Source of the DNA: an uncultured Oceanospirillaceae bacterium
Lineage (GTDB): Bacteria; Pseudomonadota; Gammaproteobacteria; Pseudomonadales; Balneatricaceae
Reading direction: 5' to 3'
NCBI GenBank assembly: GCA_913057435.1
Contig: CAJXNY010000024.1
Coordinates: 19,231 to 83,230 of the forward strand
Length of the DNA stretch: 64,000 bases
Part shown: piece by piece, positions 53,175-62,487 of the stretch
How positions within the stretch are numbered: the first letter of the stretch is position 1
Layout: each line of letters opens with the position of its first letter
Position numbers and translations under genes: made by a program
Notes under the pieces: generated by a model
Seen by the model: only the letters and a program-made list of their open reading frames with translations
The model's database searches: none
Told to the model about the DNA's origin: nothing

Positions 53175-53975
53175 ATGAGCGCACAGGACAGTCGTCAGGG
53201 AATAGACCAGTTTGAAAGTGTATTGCGTGATAAAGCGCAGGAACTGGTAACTGTTCTTGATGGTGGTGACTTGAGCTTGGCGATGGTTCTCATCCAGGAG
53301 CTGAATGACGCTAAACACCAGGCTTTTTATAATGAAGTCGGTTTTTTGACTCGTGGTTTACATGAGGCTATCAAGTCGTTTAGCGCTGATGTTGGAAGTG
53401 CGCTTAGTGACAGAGATATGGCATCTGCAGTCTTTGCTGATGCATCTGAACGTCTTTCTTACGTAATAGAGGTTACTGAGAAAAACGCCCATGAGACGAT
53501 GGACCGGATTGATTCAGCGTTAACATTGGTTGACCGCCTGGATGGCCAAAGCGAACGTTTTAAAGATCTGTTGTCTCTTGTGGGACAGCTGGAAGGTGAG
53601 TTTGAGGCGCTGCGAGGTGGCTATGATCGCACTTGTAAGCTCAAAGAAGAGTCGGAACATACAATTGATGAGCTCCGCTCTCAACTCACCGAGATACTTG
53701 TATCGCAAAGTTATCAGGATATTACCGGTCAGCTCATTCGCCGTGTAATCAACCTGGTGACAAACGTTGAAGGCCATTTGGTCCAGCTTATGGATATGGC
53801 TTCCAAGGTTGAACGGCTAAGTGGGCTGGAAAGTGTTGCGGCTGAACCTGAAGTCGTTGAGGAAAAGAAGGATACCAGTGTGAAAGCTGAGGGTCCGCAA
53901 ATTCATAAAGATTCTCCGGATGTCGCCTGTGGGCAGGATGATGTGGACGATCTACTATCCAGTCTCGGATTTTAA
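53175..53975 (+). CDS. cheZ: CheZ, CheY-P phosphatase
   Basis: This 266-residue, mostly helical protein has the phosphatase motif SYQDITGQLIRRV, with Asp182 and catalytic Gln186 (DxxxQ). Its C-terminal peptide DDVDDLLSSLGF, after a disordered tail, is the CheY-docking helix. It forms a long four-helix bundle dimer. It follows cheY by 20 bases and precedes cheA by 12 bases. Confidence 0.96.
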   Translation: MSAQDSRQGIDQFESVLRDKAQELVTVLDGGDLSLAMVLIQELNDAKHQAFYNEVGFLTRGLHEAIKSFSADVGSALSDRDMASAVFADASERLSYVIEVTEKNAHETMDRIDSALTLVDRLDGQSERFKDLLSLVGQLEGEFEALRGGYDRTCKLKEESEHTIDELRSQLTEILVSQSYQDITGQLIRRVINLVTNVEGHLVQLMDMASKVERLSGLESVAAEPEVVEEKKDTSVKAEGPQIHKDSPDVACGQDDVDDLLSSLGF

Positions 53976-53987
53976 AAGGAGCTCTCT

Positions 53988-56102
53988 ATGAGTTTTGATG
54001 TGGACCAGGAAATACTTGAGGACTTTCTTGTCGAAGCTGGTGAAATTCTTGAGCAGCTCTCCGAGCAGTTGGTAGAACTCGAACAGCGACCAGAAGATCG
54101 TGAATTGCTGAACGCAATTTTCAGGGGTTTTCATACGGTCAAAGGTGGTGCAGGCTTTCTTCAGCTAGACCCTATGGTTGAGTGTTGTCATAAGGCAGAA
54201 AACCTCTTTGATATGTTGCGTAATGGTGAATTGACCGTTAGCGCTGATCTTATGGATGTCGTGCTTCAGGCGCTTGATGCTGTGAACATGATGTTTGAAA
54301 CCGTTCGTGATGGCGGAGTGCCTGAGTCTGCTGATGCAGCTCTACTTGCTGCGCTTGGTCGTTATACGGATGGGGTGCCGCCTGAGCCCGTTGCTGCGCC
54401 ATCGATGCCTTCTGCACCCGAGCCTGCGCCGGTGGTTGTGGCCTCTGCGTCGATAGCTGTGCCGGTCAGTGCTGATCAGTCCAGTGCAGAATTTGAAATG
54501 CTGCTGGGTGACCTTGCGCAAGACAAGCCTGCTCAGGTAGCGGCTAGTCCTGTTGTTACAGGTGGTTCAAACGGTGATCTCATCACTGAAGATGAATTTG
54601 AATCCCTGCTTGATGAGTTGCATGGTCCTGGAACTGCACCAGGAAGCGAGTCTGTACCGGATGGTGTGCCAGGATCTGCAACCAATGGCTTGATTTCTGA
54701 TGATGAGTTTGAAAATCTTCTTGATGATTTGCAAGCACAAGGTAAGGGTGCCTTCGCCTTTGTAAATCATCAAGCGGATGGGGTGGAGCCTGCTGACGCA
54801 GCGGCGTCTACTGTGCCTGAGCCGGCACCAGCCCCTGCACGTGCACCAGCGCCTGTGTCCCCAGCACCTGCGGCAGCTGCAAAAAAGGCGGTCAAAGCAC
54901 CTGCTGCTAAATCAGGCGGTCAAGCAAGCAAACCTACACCGGAAAATAATGTTCGAGTAGATACCCGTCTGCTGGATAAAATTATGAATATGGTTGGTGA
55001 GCTGGTCCTTGTGCGTAACCGGCTTGTCCGGCTTGGTGTTACCCGTGAAGATGAAGAAATGGCCAAGGCGTTAGCAACGCTTGATATGGTTACTGCAGAT
55101 TTGCAGATGTCTGTAATGAAAACACGGATGCAGCCAGTCAAAAAAGTATTTGGTCGCTTCCCTCGACTGATTCGAGATTTGTCGCGTAACCTTCATAAAG
55201 AGGTTCGCCTTGAATTACGAGGTGAAGAGACCGATCTGGACAAAAACCTTGTTGAAGCACTCGCTGACCCATTGATTCACCTTGTGCGTAACTCGGTTGA
55301 TCATGGTATTGAATCCCCTGAGGTGCGCGAGGGTGCAGGCAAGCCGCGAGAAGGCAACGTGCTGCTGTCAGCTGAGCAGGAAGGTGATCATATCTTGCTG
55401 GTCATTCAGGATGACGGGGCTGGCATGGACCCTGAAATATTGCGTAATCTGGCGATCGATCGTGGGATGCTGGATGTTGAAGCAGCACGCCGCCTGACTG
55501 AGCAGGAATGTTTTAACCTGATATTCCAGGCTGGTTTCTCTACCAAGACCGAAATCTCGGATGTTTCTGGTCGTGGTGTTGGTATGGATGTCGTTAAAAC
55601 CAAAATCACTCAGTTGAACGGTACACTTAGTATCGACTCGGTCATGGGCCAGGGTACTCGTATTGCTATTCAGGTGCCTCTGACGTTGGCTATTATGCCA
55701 ACACTGATGGTTATTCTCGAGGACCAGGCATTCGCATTACCGCTGGTCAACGTGAACGAAATATTCAATCTTGATCTGACTCAGACAAACGCAGTGGATG
55801 GCCAACAGGTTATTATTGTTCGTGACCAAGCGTTACCTTTGTTCCATCTGAAGCGCTGGTTGATTGTTGGGCAGGCACATGCTGATCTGCCAGAGCAAGG
55901 ACATGTCGTTATTGTCACTGTTGGTACCCAGAGAGTTGGCTTTGTTGTCGATCAGCTGGTTGGGCAGGAAGAGGTTGTTATTAAACCATTGGGCTCCATC
56001 CTCCATGGCACTCCGGGGCTTTCTGGTGCGACAATTACGGGTGATGGTCGTATCGCCCTTATCATCGATATTCCAAACCTGCTGAAGAGCTACGCATCCT
56101 GA
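53988..56102 (+). CDS. cheA: CheA, chemotaxis histidine kinase
   Basis: This 704-residue protein has the P1 Hpt domain with phosphoacceptor His49 (GFHTVKGGAGFLQL), then a long Ala/Pro-rich linker (about 125-325). It has dimerisation domain P3, catalytic P4 (ADPLIHLVRNSVDHGIESPE, DDGAGMD, GRGVGMDVVK) and CheW-like P5. I see no clear P2 domain; instead the linker carries two similar acidic-hydrophobic peptides, ITEDEFESLLDELHG (199-213) and ISDDEFENLLDDLQ (236-249), which resemble the FliM CheY-binding peptide. Part of this linker probably also binds ParP, as described for polar-flagellate CheA. Confidence 0.96.
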   Translation: MSFDVDQEILEDFLVEAGEILEQLSEQLVELEQRPEDRELLNAIFRGFHTVKGGAGFLQLDPMVECCHKAENLFDMLRNGELTVSADLMDVVLQALDAVNMMFETVRDGGVPESADAALLAALGRYTDGVPPEPVAAPSMPSAPEPAPVVVASASIAVPVSADQSSAEFEMLLGDLAQDKPAQVAASPVVTGGSNGDLITEDEFESLLDELHGPGTAPGSESVPDGVPGSATNGLISDDEFENLLDDLQAQGKGAFAFVNHQADGVEPADAAASTVPEPAPAPARAPAPVSPAPAAAAKKAVKAPAAKSGGQASKPTPENNVRVDTRLLDKIMNMVGELVLVRNRLVRLGVTREDEEMAKALATLDMVTADLQMSVMKTRMQPVKKVFGRFPRLIRDLSRNLHKEVRLELRGEETDLDKNLVEALADPLIHLVRNSVDHGIESPEVREGAGKPREGNVLLSAEQEGDHILLVIQDDGAGMDPEILRNLAIDRGMLDVEAARRLTEQECFNLIFQAGFSTKTEISDVSGRGVGMDVVKTKITQLNGTLSIDSVMGQGTRIAIQVPLTLAIMPTLMVILEDQAFALPLVNVNEIFNLDLTQTNAVDGQQVIIVRDQALPLFHLKRWLIVGQAHADLPEQGHVVIVTVGTQRVGFVVDQLVGQEEVVIKPLGSILHGTPGLSGATITGDGRIALIIDIPNLLKSYAS

Positions 56103-56122
56103 TGGGTGCGTCTTGAGGCGGG

Positions 56123-57343
56123 ATGCTGAATATGGTTGTTCGGGTAGTAATTGTTGATGATTCTGCTTTTTTTAGACAGCGTATAGCTGATTTATTGGGT
56201 AGTGATAAACGCATAGACGTTGTTGGTACAGCGTCTAATGGCCGTGAAGGTATTGAGCAAGTTAAGCGGCTCCAGCCTGATGTCGTCACAATGGATGTAG
56301 AAATGCCTCAGCTTAATGGAATTGAGGCTGTTCGTATTATTATGCGTGAGTGTCCTGCCAAGGTGCTTATGTTGTCATCGTTAACCCAGGAAGGGGCTCG
56401 GGTAACCCTCCAAGCGCTAGAAGCTGGTGCTGTAGATTATCTGTCAAAGGATATGCGTGCATGGATGGATCGTTCGCATTCTTTGCAGTCTCAGTTGACG
56501 GATAAAATTGTGATGATTGCACGCCAGGGGCGTGCAATCAGCCCATTCTCAACTCGCGCTGATGCTGGACAGTCATCCAAATCAATGGTTTTTCGCCCGG
56601 ATGGCTCTGCTCGCGTGGCAGATACTCCGTCTCGTGTGTCACTTGAAAGACGTACCCCTGCTCCTGCCCCTAAAATTACAGCACGCAGCTCTGCCGTAGG
56701 TGCTGAAACTGTGCATGCGCGTCCAGCGCATTACTCTGCTTCAAGAGGTGTTAGTTCTCGTGCTCCTGTAGTGCCCAGGGATACGCGTCTGGTAGTCATT
56801 GGTTCATCCACAGGCGGCCCTGCTGCGTTACAGGAAATTCTGACACAGCTACCGGCTGACTTTCCTTACCCTATTTTATTGATCCAGCATATGCCTAAGA
56901 CATTTACCTCGGTATTTGCAGAGCGTTTGAATCAACAATGTGCGATATCCGTAAAAGAAGCGGAAGATGGTGACCGGCTTAAGCCCGGACTTGCTTTGTT
57001 GGCTCCGGGTGGTCATCAGCTAATGGTTGATGGCAAAGTGCATGACAAAATTAATATTTTGCCTGGTGATGATCGGTTGACTTATAAGCCCAGTGTTGAC
57101 GTTACTTACGGCTCAGCCTCTAAAACTTATGGTAGTCGTGTGTTGGCGATTATCTTGACGGGTATGGGCGCGGATGGTGCGGATGGTGCTCGGCTGCTTA
57201 AGCAGGCGGGAGCAACGATCTGGGCGCAGAGTAAAGATAGTTGCACGATATTTGGTATGCCGCAGGCCGTTATCAAAGGCGGTTATGCAGATGAAATTCT
57301 TGATTTAGGGCAGTTTGGTCCGATTCTTGGTGGGAAGCGATAG
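56123..57343 (+). CDS. cheB: CheB, chemoreceptor methylesterase
   Basis: This 406-residue protein has a receiver domain with Asp58 (VVTMDVEMPQLNG), a disordered linker (about 140-215), and a methylesterase domain with catalytic Ser229 in VIGSSTGGPAAL, His in LLIQHMP and the segment ILTGMGADGADGARLL. It removes methyl groups from chemoreceptors for adaptation. Two possible ATG starts (56123 and 56132) exist; GAGGCGGG precedes both. CheR, its counterpart, is not in this window. Confidence 0.96.
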   Translation: MLNMVVRVVIVDDSAFFRQRIADLLGSDKRIDVVGTASNGREGIEQVKRLQPDVVTMDVEMPQLNGIEAVRIIMRECPAKVLMLSSLTQEGARVTLQALEAGAVDYLSKDMRAWMDRSHSLQSQLTDKIVMIARQGRAISPFSTRADAGQSSKSMVFRPDGSARVADTPSRVSLERRTPAPAPKITARSSAVGAETVHARPAHYSASRGVSSRAPVVPRDTRLVVIGSSTGGPAALQEILTQLPADFPYPILLIQHMPKTFTSVFAERLNQQCAISVKEAEDGDRLKPGLALLAPGGHQLMVDGKVHDKINILPGDDRLTYKPSVDVTYGSASKTYGSRVLAIILTGMGADGADGARLLKQAGATIWAQSKDSCTIFGMPQAVIKGGYADEILDLGQFGPILGGKR

Positions 57344-58083
57344 TGGACCGGTTAGGGCTTTTTGGTATTGCCCTGGCACTGGTTGCGCTGCTTGGTGGGC
57401 ATGCGCTTGAAGGTGGTCAGATACAGCAGTTGCTGAATCTTCCAGCCGCACTGATTGTAGTGGGCGGGTCAGTTGCTGCCGTGACGATCCAGACACCACG
57501 GACTGATTTTGCTCGGGCTATCTGGTGGTTGCGTCAACTTTATGCCTACCGGGTGCCAAATTGTTATCAGGGGCTGGATCAACTTGCTTACTGGTGTGGT
57601 ATTGCGCGTAAAGATGGGCTTTTAGGGCTGGAAGCTCTGGCTGAGAAGCAAGGTGATGCGTATACCCGGGCAGGCTTACGTTTACTGGTGGATGGTGCCA
57701 GTCTTGACTGTATTCGTGCTTCCCTTGAAATTGAGATGGTCAGTCGTGAGCAACGTGATATTAAAGCCGCCCGTGTTTTTGAAAGCATGGGGGGTTACGC
57801 ACCTACACTTGGCATTATAGGCGCTGTTATGGGGTTGATTCATGTGCTGGGTAATCTGTCTCAGCCTGAACTGCTTGGAGCGGGTATCGCAACAGCTTTT
57901 GTCGCTACAATTTATGGTGTAGCACTGGCTAACCTGTTGCTGATTCCGGTTGCGAACAGAATTAGAGCAATTATCCAGCAGCGGTATCAGTATCAGGAGA
58001 TGGTCATGGAGGGGCTTTTACTTATTGCTGATGGAAAAACAGCCCCTATGTTGCAGCAACGGCTCAAAGGGTACCTTAACTGA
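57343..58083 (+). CDS. motC: MotC, MotA-like stator protein
   Basis: This 246-residue membrane protein of the MotA/ExbB family has N-terminal membrane segments (LFGIALALVALLGGHALEGG, LPAALIVVGGSVAAVTIQTP), a cytoplasmic domain, and two further segments (APTLGIIGAVMGLIHVLGNL, FVATIYGVALANLLLIPVAN). It pairs with MotD as the second stator set known from Pseudomonas. The GTG start overlaps the cheB stop by one base and the stop overlaps motD by one base, so the genes are translationally coupled. Confidence 0.95.
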   Translation: MDRLGLFGIALALVALLGGHALEGGQIQQLLNLPAALIVVGGSVAAVTIQTPRTDFARAIWWLRQLYAYRVPNCYQGLDQLAYWCGIARKDGLLGLEALAEKQGDAYTRAGLRLLVDGASLDCIRASLEIEMVSREQRDIKAARVFESMGGYAPTLGIIGAVMGLIHVLGNLSQPELLGAGIATAFVATIYGVALANLLLIPVANRIRAIIQQRYQYQEMVMEGLLLIADGKTAPMLQQRLKGYLN

Positions 58084-58994
58084 TGCCACGAAGGTTGTCT
58101 GAAGGGGAGGGTGTAAAGGATGACCGCTGGATTCTTTCATATGCGGACTTTATAACTCTTCTCTTTGCTTTCTTTGTTGTTCTGTACGCTATATCAACAG
58201 TAAATGAAGAAAAATATTCTCAAATATCTGAAGCACTTTCCGAGCGCTTTATTAATATAGGGTCGGGGGCTGCTGCAAAAGAGGCGTCATCTACAGGTAT
58301 TCTTAATACAGGTTTCCAGCCCGCTCAAGAGCCTGTAAGTTCAGATGCAGGCATACCTGTCAGTACGCAAAAATCCGCGACTGATAGTCTGGAGGTGTTA
58401 CTGGCACCTTTGATTGAGCAAGGTGTGGCGAAACTGTCTGATAACAAGTTGTGGTTTGAGATTGAGTTACACTCTAGTCTGCTATTTGAGTCAGGAAGTG
58501 CGACACTTTCACCTGAGGCTGATATGTTATTAGAGCAGCTGGCTATAGTGCTGCAACAAACGCCCTCACCTATTAATGTTGAGGGGTTTACCGATAATCA
58601 GCCAGTTAAGAGTATGATCTTTACTTCCAACTGGGAGTTGTCGGCGGTCAGGGCTGCAGTTGTTGCCAGAATACTTGCTGAATTTGGTGTAAAACCTGAG
58701 CGACTGGTTGCATCAGGGTATGGTGAATATCGACCTGCTTACAGTAACCGAAGTGAAACAGGGCGTGAAAAGAATCGCCGAGTCACCCTGGTTGTTGCCA
58801 GGGATCAGCAGGTCAGGCGGTTGTTATCTGCATATGGTGGAGCGCTCCTGACCGCAGAGTCAGTTGAGACAATGCTCGAGGCATTGCCGGAAGTTCCGGT
58901 TGCTCCTCCGATTATTGAACAAACAGAAACTGAGCGTGGTGGGATGTTATACCGTCAGGCGGAACAGGGGTCCGACCACACTCAACAGGAATAA
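58083..58994 (+). CDS. motD: MotD, MotB-like stator protein
   Basis: This 303-residue protein has one N-terminal membrane segment (WILSYADFITLLFAFFVVLY) that includes the conserved proton-carrying aspartate in YADF. A periplasmic linker and an OmpA-like peptidoglycan-binding domain follow (LLFESGSATLSPEADMLLEQ, VEGFTDNQPV, RLVASGYGEYRPAYSN, GREKNRRVTLVV). With MotC it forms a proton-driven stator unit. Confidence 0.95.
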   Translation: MPRRLSEGEGVKDDRWILSYADFITLLFAFFVVLYAISTVNEEKYSQISEALSERFINIGSGAAAKEASSTGILNTGFQPAQEPVSSDAGIPVSTQKSATDSLEVLLAPLIEQGVAKLSDNKLWFEIELHSSLLFESGSATLSPEADMLLEQLAIVLQQTPSPINVEGFTDNQPVKSMIFTSNWELSAVRAAVVARILAEFGVKPERLVASGYGEYRPAYSNRSETGREKNRRVTLVVARDQQVRRLLSAYGGALLTAESVETMLEALPEVPVAPPIIEQTETERGGMLYRQAEQGSDHTQQE

Positions 58995-58999
58995 TAACG

Positions 59000-59785
59000 A
59001 TGCAAGTGTGGGCTGTAGCAAATCAGAAAGGCGGAGTGGGGAAAACCACATCTGTGGTGGCGCTGGCCGGATTACTGGCTGAGGTTGGTTACAGCGTATT
59101 GCTAATCGACCTAGACCCTCATGGCTCGCTAACCAGTTATTTCAGATATGACCCTGATGAACTGGAGAACAGTGTCTATGACCTGTTTGCTGGTGACGGC
59201 AGTGTTACCAAAGAGCTGGTACAGCAGCTTGTTGTTGAAACAAGCAATGACCGCATTGACCTGATCCCAGCGGCGACTTCACTGGCGACACTGGAGCGTA
59301 AGGCTGTGGGCCAGGAAGGACTTGGCTTGCAGGTCGCCAAAGCGCTGCGTCATGTGCGTTCTGAATATGACTTTGTGTTAATGGATAGCCCTCCTGTGTT
59401 AGGGGTGCTCATGGTTAATGCACTTGCCGCCTGTCATCATTTATTGATTCCGGTTCAGACCGAATTTCTTGCACTTAAAGGGCTGGAGCGAATGGTACGT
59501 ACGATTAAAATGATCAATCGTGCGCGCAGTCGTGAGCTACCGTATACTATCATTCCTACCTTCTACGATCGGCGGACACAGGCGTCAGTGAATAGCCTGC
59601 GTGAGCTGCACCACCGTTATCCCGACCGCATTTCTAATGCTGTTGTCCCTGTTGATACCAAATTCCGTAACGCGAGCATGGAAGGGGTCGTTCCATCTGA
59701 ACTTGATCCTGGTTGTCGCGGTGTTCATGCCTATGCGCGGCTTTTACGGTCTTTGCTTGAGCCAGGTAAGCAGGAGGCCTCATGA
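59000..59785 (+). CDS. parC: ParC, ParA-like ATPase for chemotaxis array positioning
   Basis: This 261-residue ParA-family protein starts MQVWAVANQKGGVGKTTSVV, with Walker A at residues 10-17, and LLIDLDPHGSLTSYF. It has the Walker B-type segment FVLMDSPPVLGVL and the late VPVDTKFRNASMEGVVPSEL. Its place between motD and parP identifies it as ParC of Vibrio/Pseudomonas, which recruits chemoreceptor arrays to the pole, rather than a chromosome-partition ParA. Its stop overlaps the parP start by 4 bases. Confidence 0.92.
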   Translation: MQVWAVANQKGGVGKTTSVVALAGLLAEVGYSVLLIDLDPHGSLTSYFRYDPDELENSVYDLFAGDGSVTKELVQQLVVETSNDRIDLIPAATSLATLERKAVGQEGLGLQVAKALRHVRSEYDFVLMDSPPVLGVLMVNALAACHHLLIPVQTEFLALKGLERMVRTIKMINRARSRELPYTIIPTFYDRRTQASVNSLRELHHRYPDRISNAVVPVDTKFRNASMEGVVPSELDPGCRGVHAYARLLRSLLEPGKQEAS

Positions 59786-61995
59786 GCCAGAATGGACCTA
59801 GTGGCGTGCCACTTAATCAAAGTCAGCAGCGTGTACAGGATTACCTTGATTCATTGTTGAGAGAGCCAAGCGATGGACTTGACTCTATTTTTTCGCATGA
59901 TTTGGGCCCTGGTGGTGGTGGCAGCCTTGACGATGATCTGGAGCGGGGAAGTACCGTTGTTGAGGCTGCAGTCGCTGGTTCTTCCAGGGAGGCTGTCGGC
60001 GAAGGGGCTGGCTTTGCAGGTGAGCCGGAAAAGGCGAATTCTGCCGCAGTAAGCAGTGTTGAATACGATGAGTATGACCCTTCAGCCTCTCTTGTAAGCT
60101 GTGAATCAGACTCTGAGTTTGATGAATTATCGCTTTCGTCTGGCCTGGAAGGGCATTCAGCTGCATTGTCGCCGGAAACAAATCTGGTTGAAACTGAAGA
60201 ATTTCAAGAGCCTCTGGCTTCAGTGGCACTGAGTGAACCTGATATTGAGCAGACTATCGGAAGTGAGCCTGGGTTAGATAACGTTGAAGCAGCTGCTTTA
60301 TCGTTTGAAAGCCACGCTGGAGTGGTAGCAAATGCCGAGCATGTAGCAGATCTGGCTGTTGATGCAGAGCCGTCGTCAGTTTTAACTGAATCGGACGGTG
60401 ATGCTTCGTCGTTTGAAACGCTGGCTGTTACCGCTGCAGGTGAACCTGCTGTTACTCTAGAAGCTGTTGTTGATGCGCTCGACGGTGAAGCAAAGCTCGG
60501 TGAGCTTTCTTCCCTCCCTGAGCCGGCTCAGGAAGCTGTGACCGCTGGTATTACTGATGAGCCTGATCTGCTGGAGGTTACTGCGGACGATAGTGATGCA
60601 ATAGCGGCAGCTGAAAGCCCGGTTGAGTCTGCTGCTGATGTGCTTGATGGTGATGAGGTCATTGATCAGCCGGTTCATGCGGAGCCTGATCAGGCTGTCG
60701 TTGATACCATTGAATTGTCTGATTTGGCTGAAGAACCCACTGACACTCTGGTTGATATTGACAGTGATGAGGGGGGTGACCTGGACGTATCAGTTGACTT
60801 GGATGTTGCAGCGGGTGCTGTTGAAGTGCCTCATGCTGCGTTTGAAACCTCTGATGAAGAGGTTCATGAAGCCACCACTTTGGTGAGTAGCCATTTTGTC
60901 ACAAATTCAGGACCTGAGTTGCCAGAGTCTGATCATAATAATGTTACTCCCGCGTTTGAAAGTGACCTGCCAGCTGTTGGTGAACTGGACGGTGGCTTGG
61001 TGCAGACTGATGATGTTATGACTGAAAGTTCTATTGAGCTTCAGGACGCGGACCCGGAGGATATGGCCCAGGCCGCTGGGTTGAACGATTCAGGTATGCC
61101 TGACTTGCAGGGCGACCTAGGGAAAAAGTTGGTTGTCGATAGCGTGGTTGATGTTCCAGAGCTGGAAGTGGTGGCCGAAATGGAACAGGCCATTTCGGCT
61201 GGTATGGACCCATTATGCGGTGACGCCTGCGGAGCGGAAGCAGATATCGTGGGCGCAAATGGTATGGAGCTTGAAGGCGAGGCGGCCTTTTCCGGTGAAG
61301 AGGATGTTGTCGAGCAGTCGGGCCTGGATTCGGAGTTGAGTTTGAACGGTGTGGGCTCTGAGATAGCTGTTGCGTCTGAAGCTGATAATTTGCCAGATGT
61401 GACTGAGGTCATTGATGATAGCGTTGATGAGATAGATGCTGCCTCTGCTATGCCGGACGATAATCCTGTTACGGATGATAAAGAGGTTTTCGATAACCAG
61501 CAGATAGAGGATAATACTGCAGGCTTAACTCCAGAGTTACCTGTAGGCTCTACACCTTCATGGGTTGGCCAGGAGTTGAACTGCGTTGTGGTTCAGGTGC
61601 ACGGTATTAATATTGCCATCCCAATGGATCAGATAGAGTCCGCGACAGCATTGGAAAATGTATCGCTGACCATTGATATGGAGAATGACTGGATACTGGG
61701 ACAGGTTTTTAGTGGTGATCATACAATCACTTACGTCCTGGACAGTGCTTGCTGGCTGATGCCAGAGCTCTATGACCCTGCGAAAGCACACTACACAGAC
61801 TTATTGATGCTGCAGGGGGGGTATTGGGGGATCGCTTGTGACGAGATGGTTCGCTCAGTTCGGATTCCTGTCGATAAGGTTTCCTGGGCTGTGAACAGAA
61901 ACAAGCGACCGTGGCTATTGGGCACTTATATGAAGGAACGTTGTGCCATTCTTGATGTTGATGCATTAATCGATCAGCTGAATGCGGCGTTTTAA
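59782..61995 (+). CDS. parP: ParP, CheW-like array-integration protein with very long acidic region
   Basis: This 737-residue protein has a short N-terminal segment QSQQRVQDYLDSLLREP typical of ParP. A stretch of about 560 residues (30-590) follows that is made mostly of Asp, Glu, Ala, Val, Ser and Leu with almost no Lys or Arg. The CheW/AIF-like domain occupies about 593-737 (VVVQVHGINIAIPMDQIESA, LDSACWLMPELYD, YWGIACDEMVRSVRI, RPWLLGTYMKERCAILDVDA). ParP links ParC to CheA at the pole. Related ParP proteins are usually only a few hundred residues long. It is assigned as ParP, not CheW, from the C-terminal sequence and the coupling to parC; no separate cheW follows. Confidence 0.9.
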   Translation: MSQNGPSGVPLNQSQQRVQDYLDSLLREPSDGLDSIFSHDLGPGGGGSLDDDLERGSTVVEAAVAGSSREAVGEGAGFAGEPEKANSAAVSSVEYDEYDPSASLVSCESDSEFDELSLSSGLEGHSAALSPETNLVETEEFQEPLASVALSEPDIEQTIGSEPGLDNVEAAALSFESHAGVVANAEHVADLAVDAEPSSVLTESDGDASSFETLAVTAAGEPAVTLEAVVDALDGEAKLGELSSLPEPAQEAVTAGITDEPDLLEVTADDSDAIAAAESPVESAADVLDGDEVIDQPVHAEPDQAVVDTIELSDLAEEPTDTLVDIDSDEGGDLDVSVDLDVAAGAVEVPHAAFETSDEEVHEATTLVSSHFVTNSGPELPESDHNNVTPAFESDLPAVGELDGGLVQTDDVMTESSIELQDADPEDMAQAAGLNDSGMPDLQGDLGKKLVVDSVVDVPELEVVAEMEQAISAGMDPLCGDACGAEADIVGANGMELEGEAAFSGEEDVVEQSGLDSELSLNGVGSEIAVASEADNLPDVTEVIDDSVDEIDAASAMPDDNPVTDDKEVFDNQQIEDNTAGLTPELPVGSTPSWVGQELNCVVVQVHGINIAIPMDQIESATALENVSLTIDMENDWILGQVFSGDHTITYVLDSACWLMPELYDPAKAHYTDLLMLQGGYWGIACDEMVRSVRIPVDKVSWAVNRNKRPWLLGTYMKERCAILDVDALIDQLNAAF

Positions 61996-62079
61996 GCAGG
62001 CAATGAAACTTTGCCAGCTCTAGTATTCTGTACAGCGCGTATCAGCTACGTGTAGTACTTATCAGGAGACGATTTTTTC

Positions 62080-62487
62080 GTGATCGGTATTGCTTGGACA
62101 TTAATTGTCGCTGCTATAGTTCTTGCTGCCCTGTCGCTAGGGATCGCAGTAGGATTGTGGCGTCGTTTACGACAGCACCGGATGCGTCATCAGGCGCTAA
62201 TCGATGTGTTGCGAAATGAAATACAGGCGATGACCAGTAGCTCTATAGGCATGGGAAAGCGCTTGGTTGATATTGAACAGCGGTTGAACCACACTGCTGA
62301 AAAGCAACTGGAGCTTGCTAACCGAGATCCGGGTGTGTTGGCTTATAATCAGGCTGCGCGACTGATGGAGATGGGGGCAGACGTTGATGATCTGGTTAAG
62401 GATTGTGGGATAGGTCGTCCTGAGGCAGAGCTGATGGCCCTGTTGCATAAAGAGCTACACGCGGGGGACTCAACTCAGGGAAGGTAA
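62080..62487 (+). CDS. DUF2802 membrane-anchored protein
   Basis: This 135-residue protein has one N-terminal membrane segment (IAWTLIVAAIVLAALSLGIA), a basic stretch, a coiled coil and a C-terminal DUF2802 region (ARLMEMGADVDDLVKDCGIG RPEAELMALLHKEL) that resembles a small helix-turn-helix-like module. Genes of this family close the che-mot-par operon in Pseudomonas and relatives, where cheW normally precedes them. The GTG start has AGGAGACG upstream. Its last 13 bases overlap the end of the convergent gene. Function unknown. Confidence 0.85.
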   Translation: MIGIAWTLIVAAIVLAALSLGIAVGLWRRLRQHRMRHQALIDVLRNEIQAMTSSSIGMGKRLVDIEQRLNHTAEKQLELANRDPGVLAYNQAARLMEMGADVDDLVKDCGIGRPEAELMALLHKELHAGDSTQGR

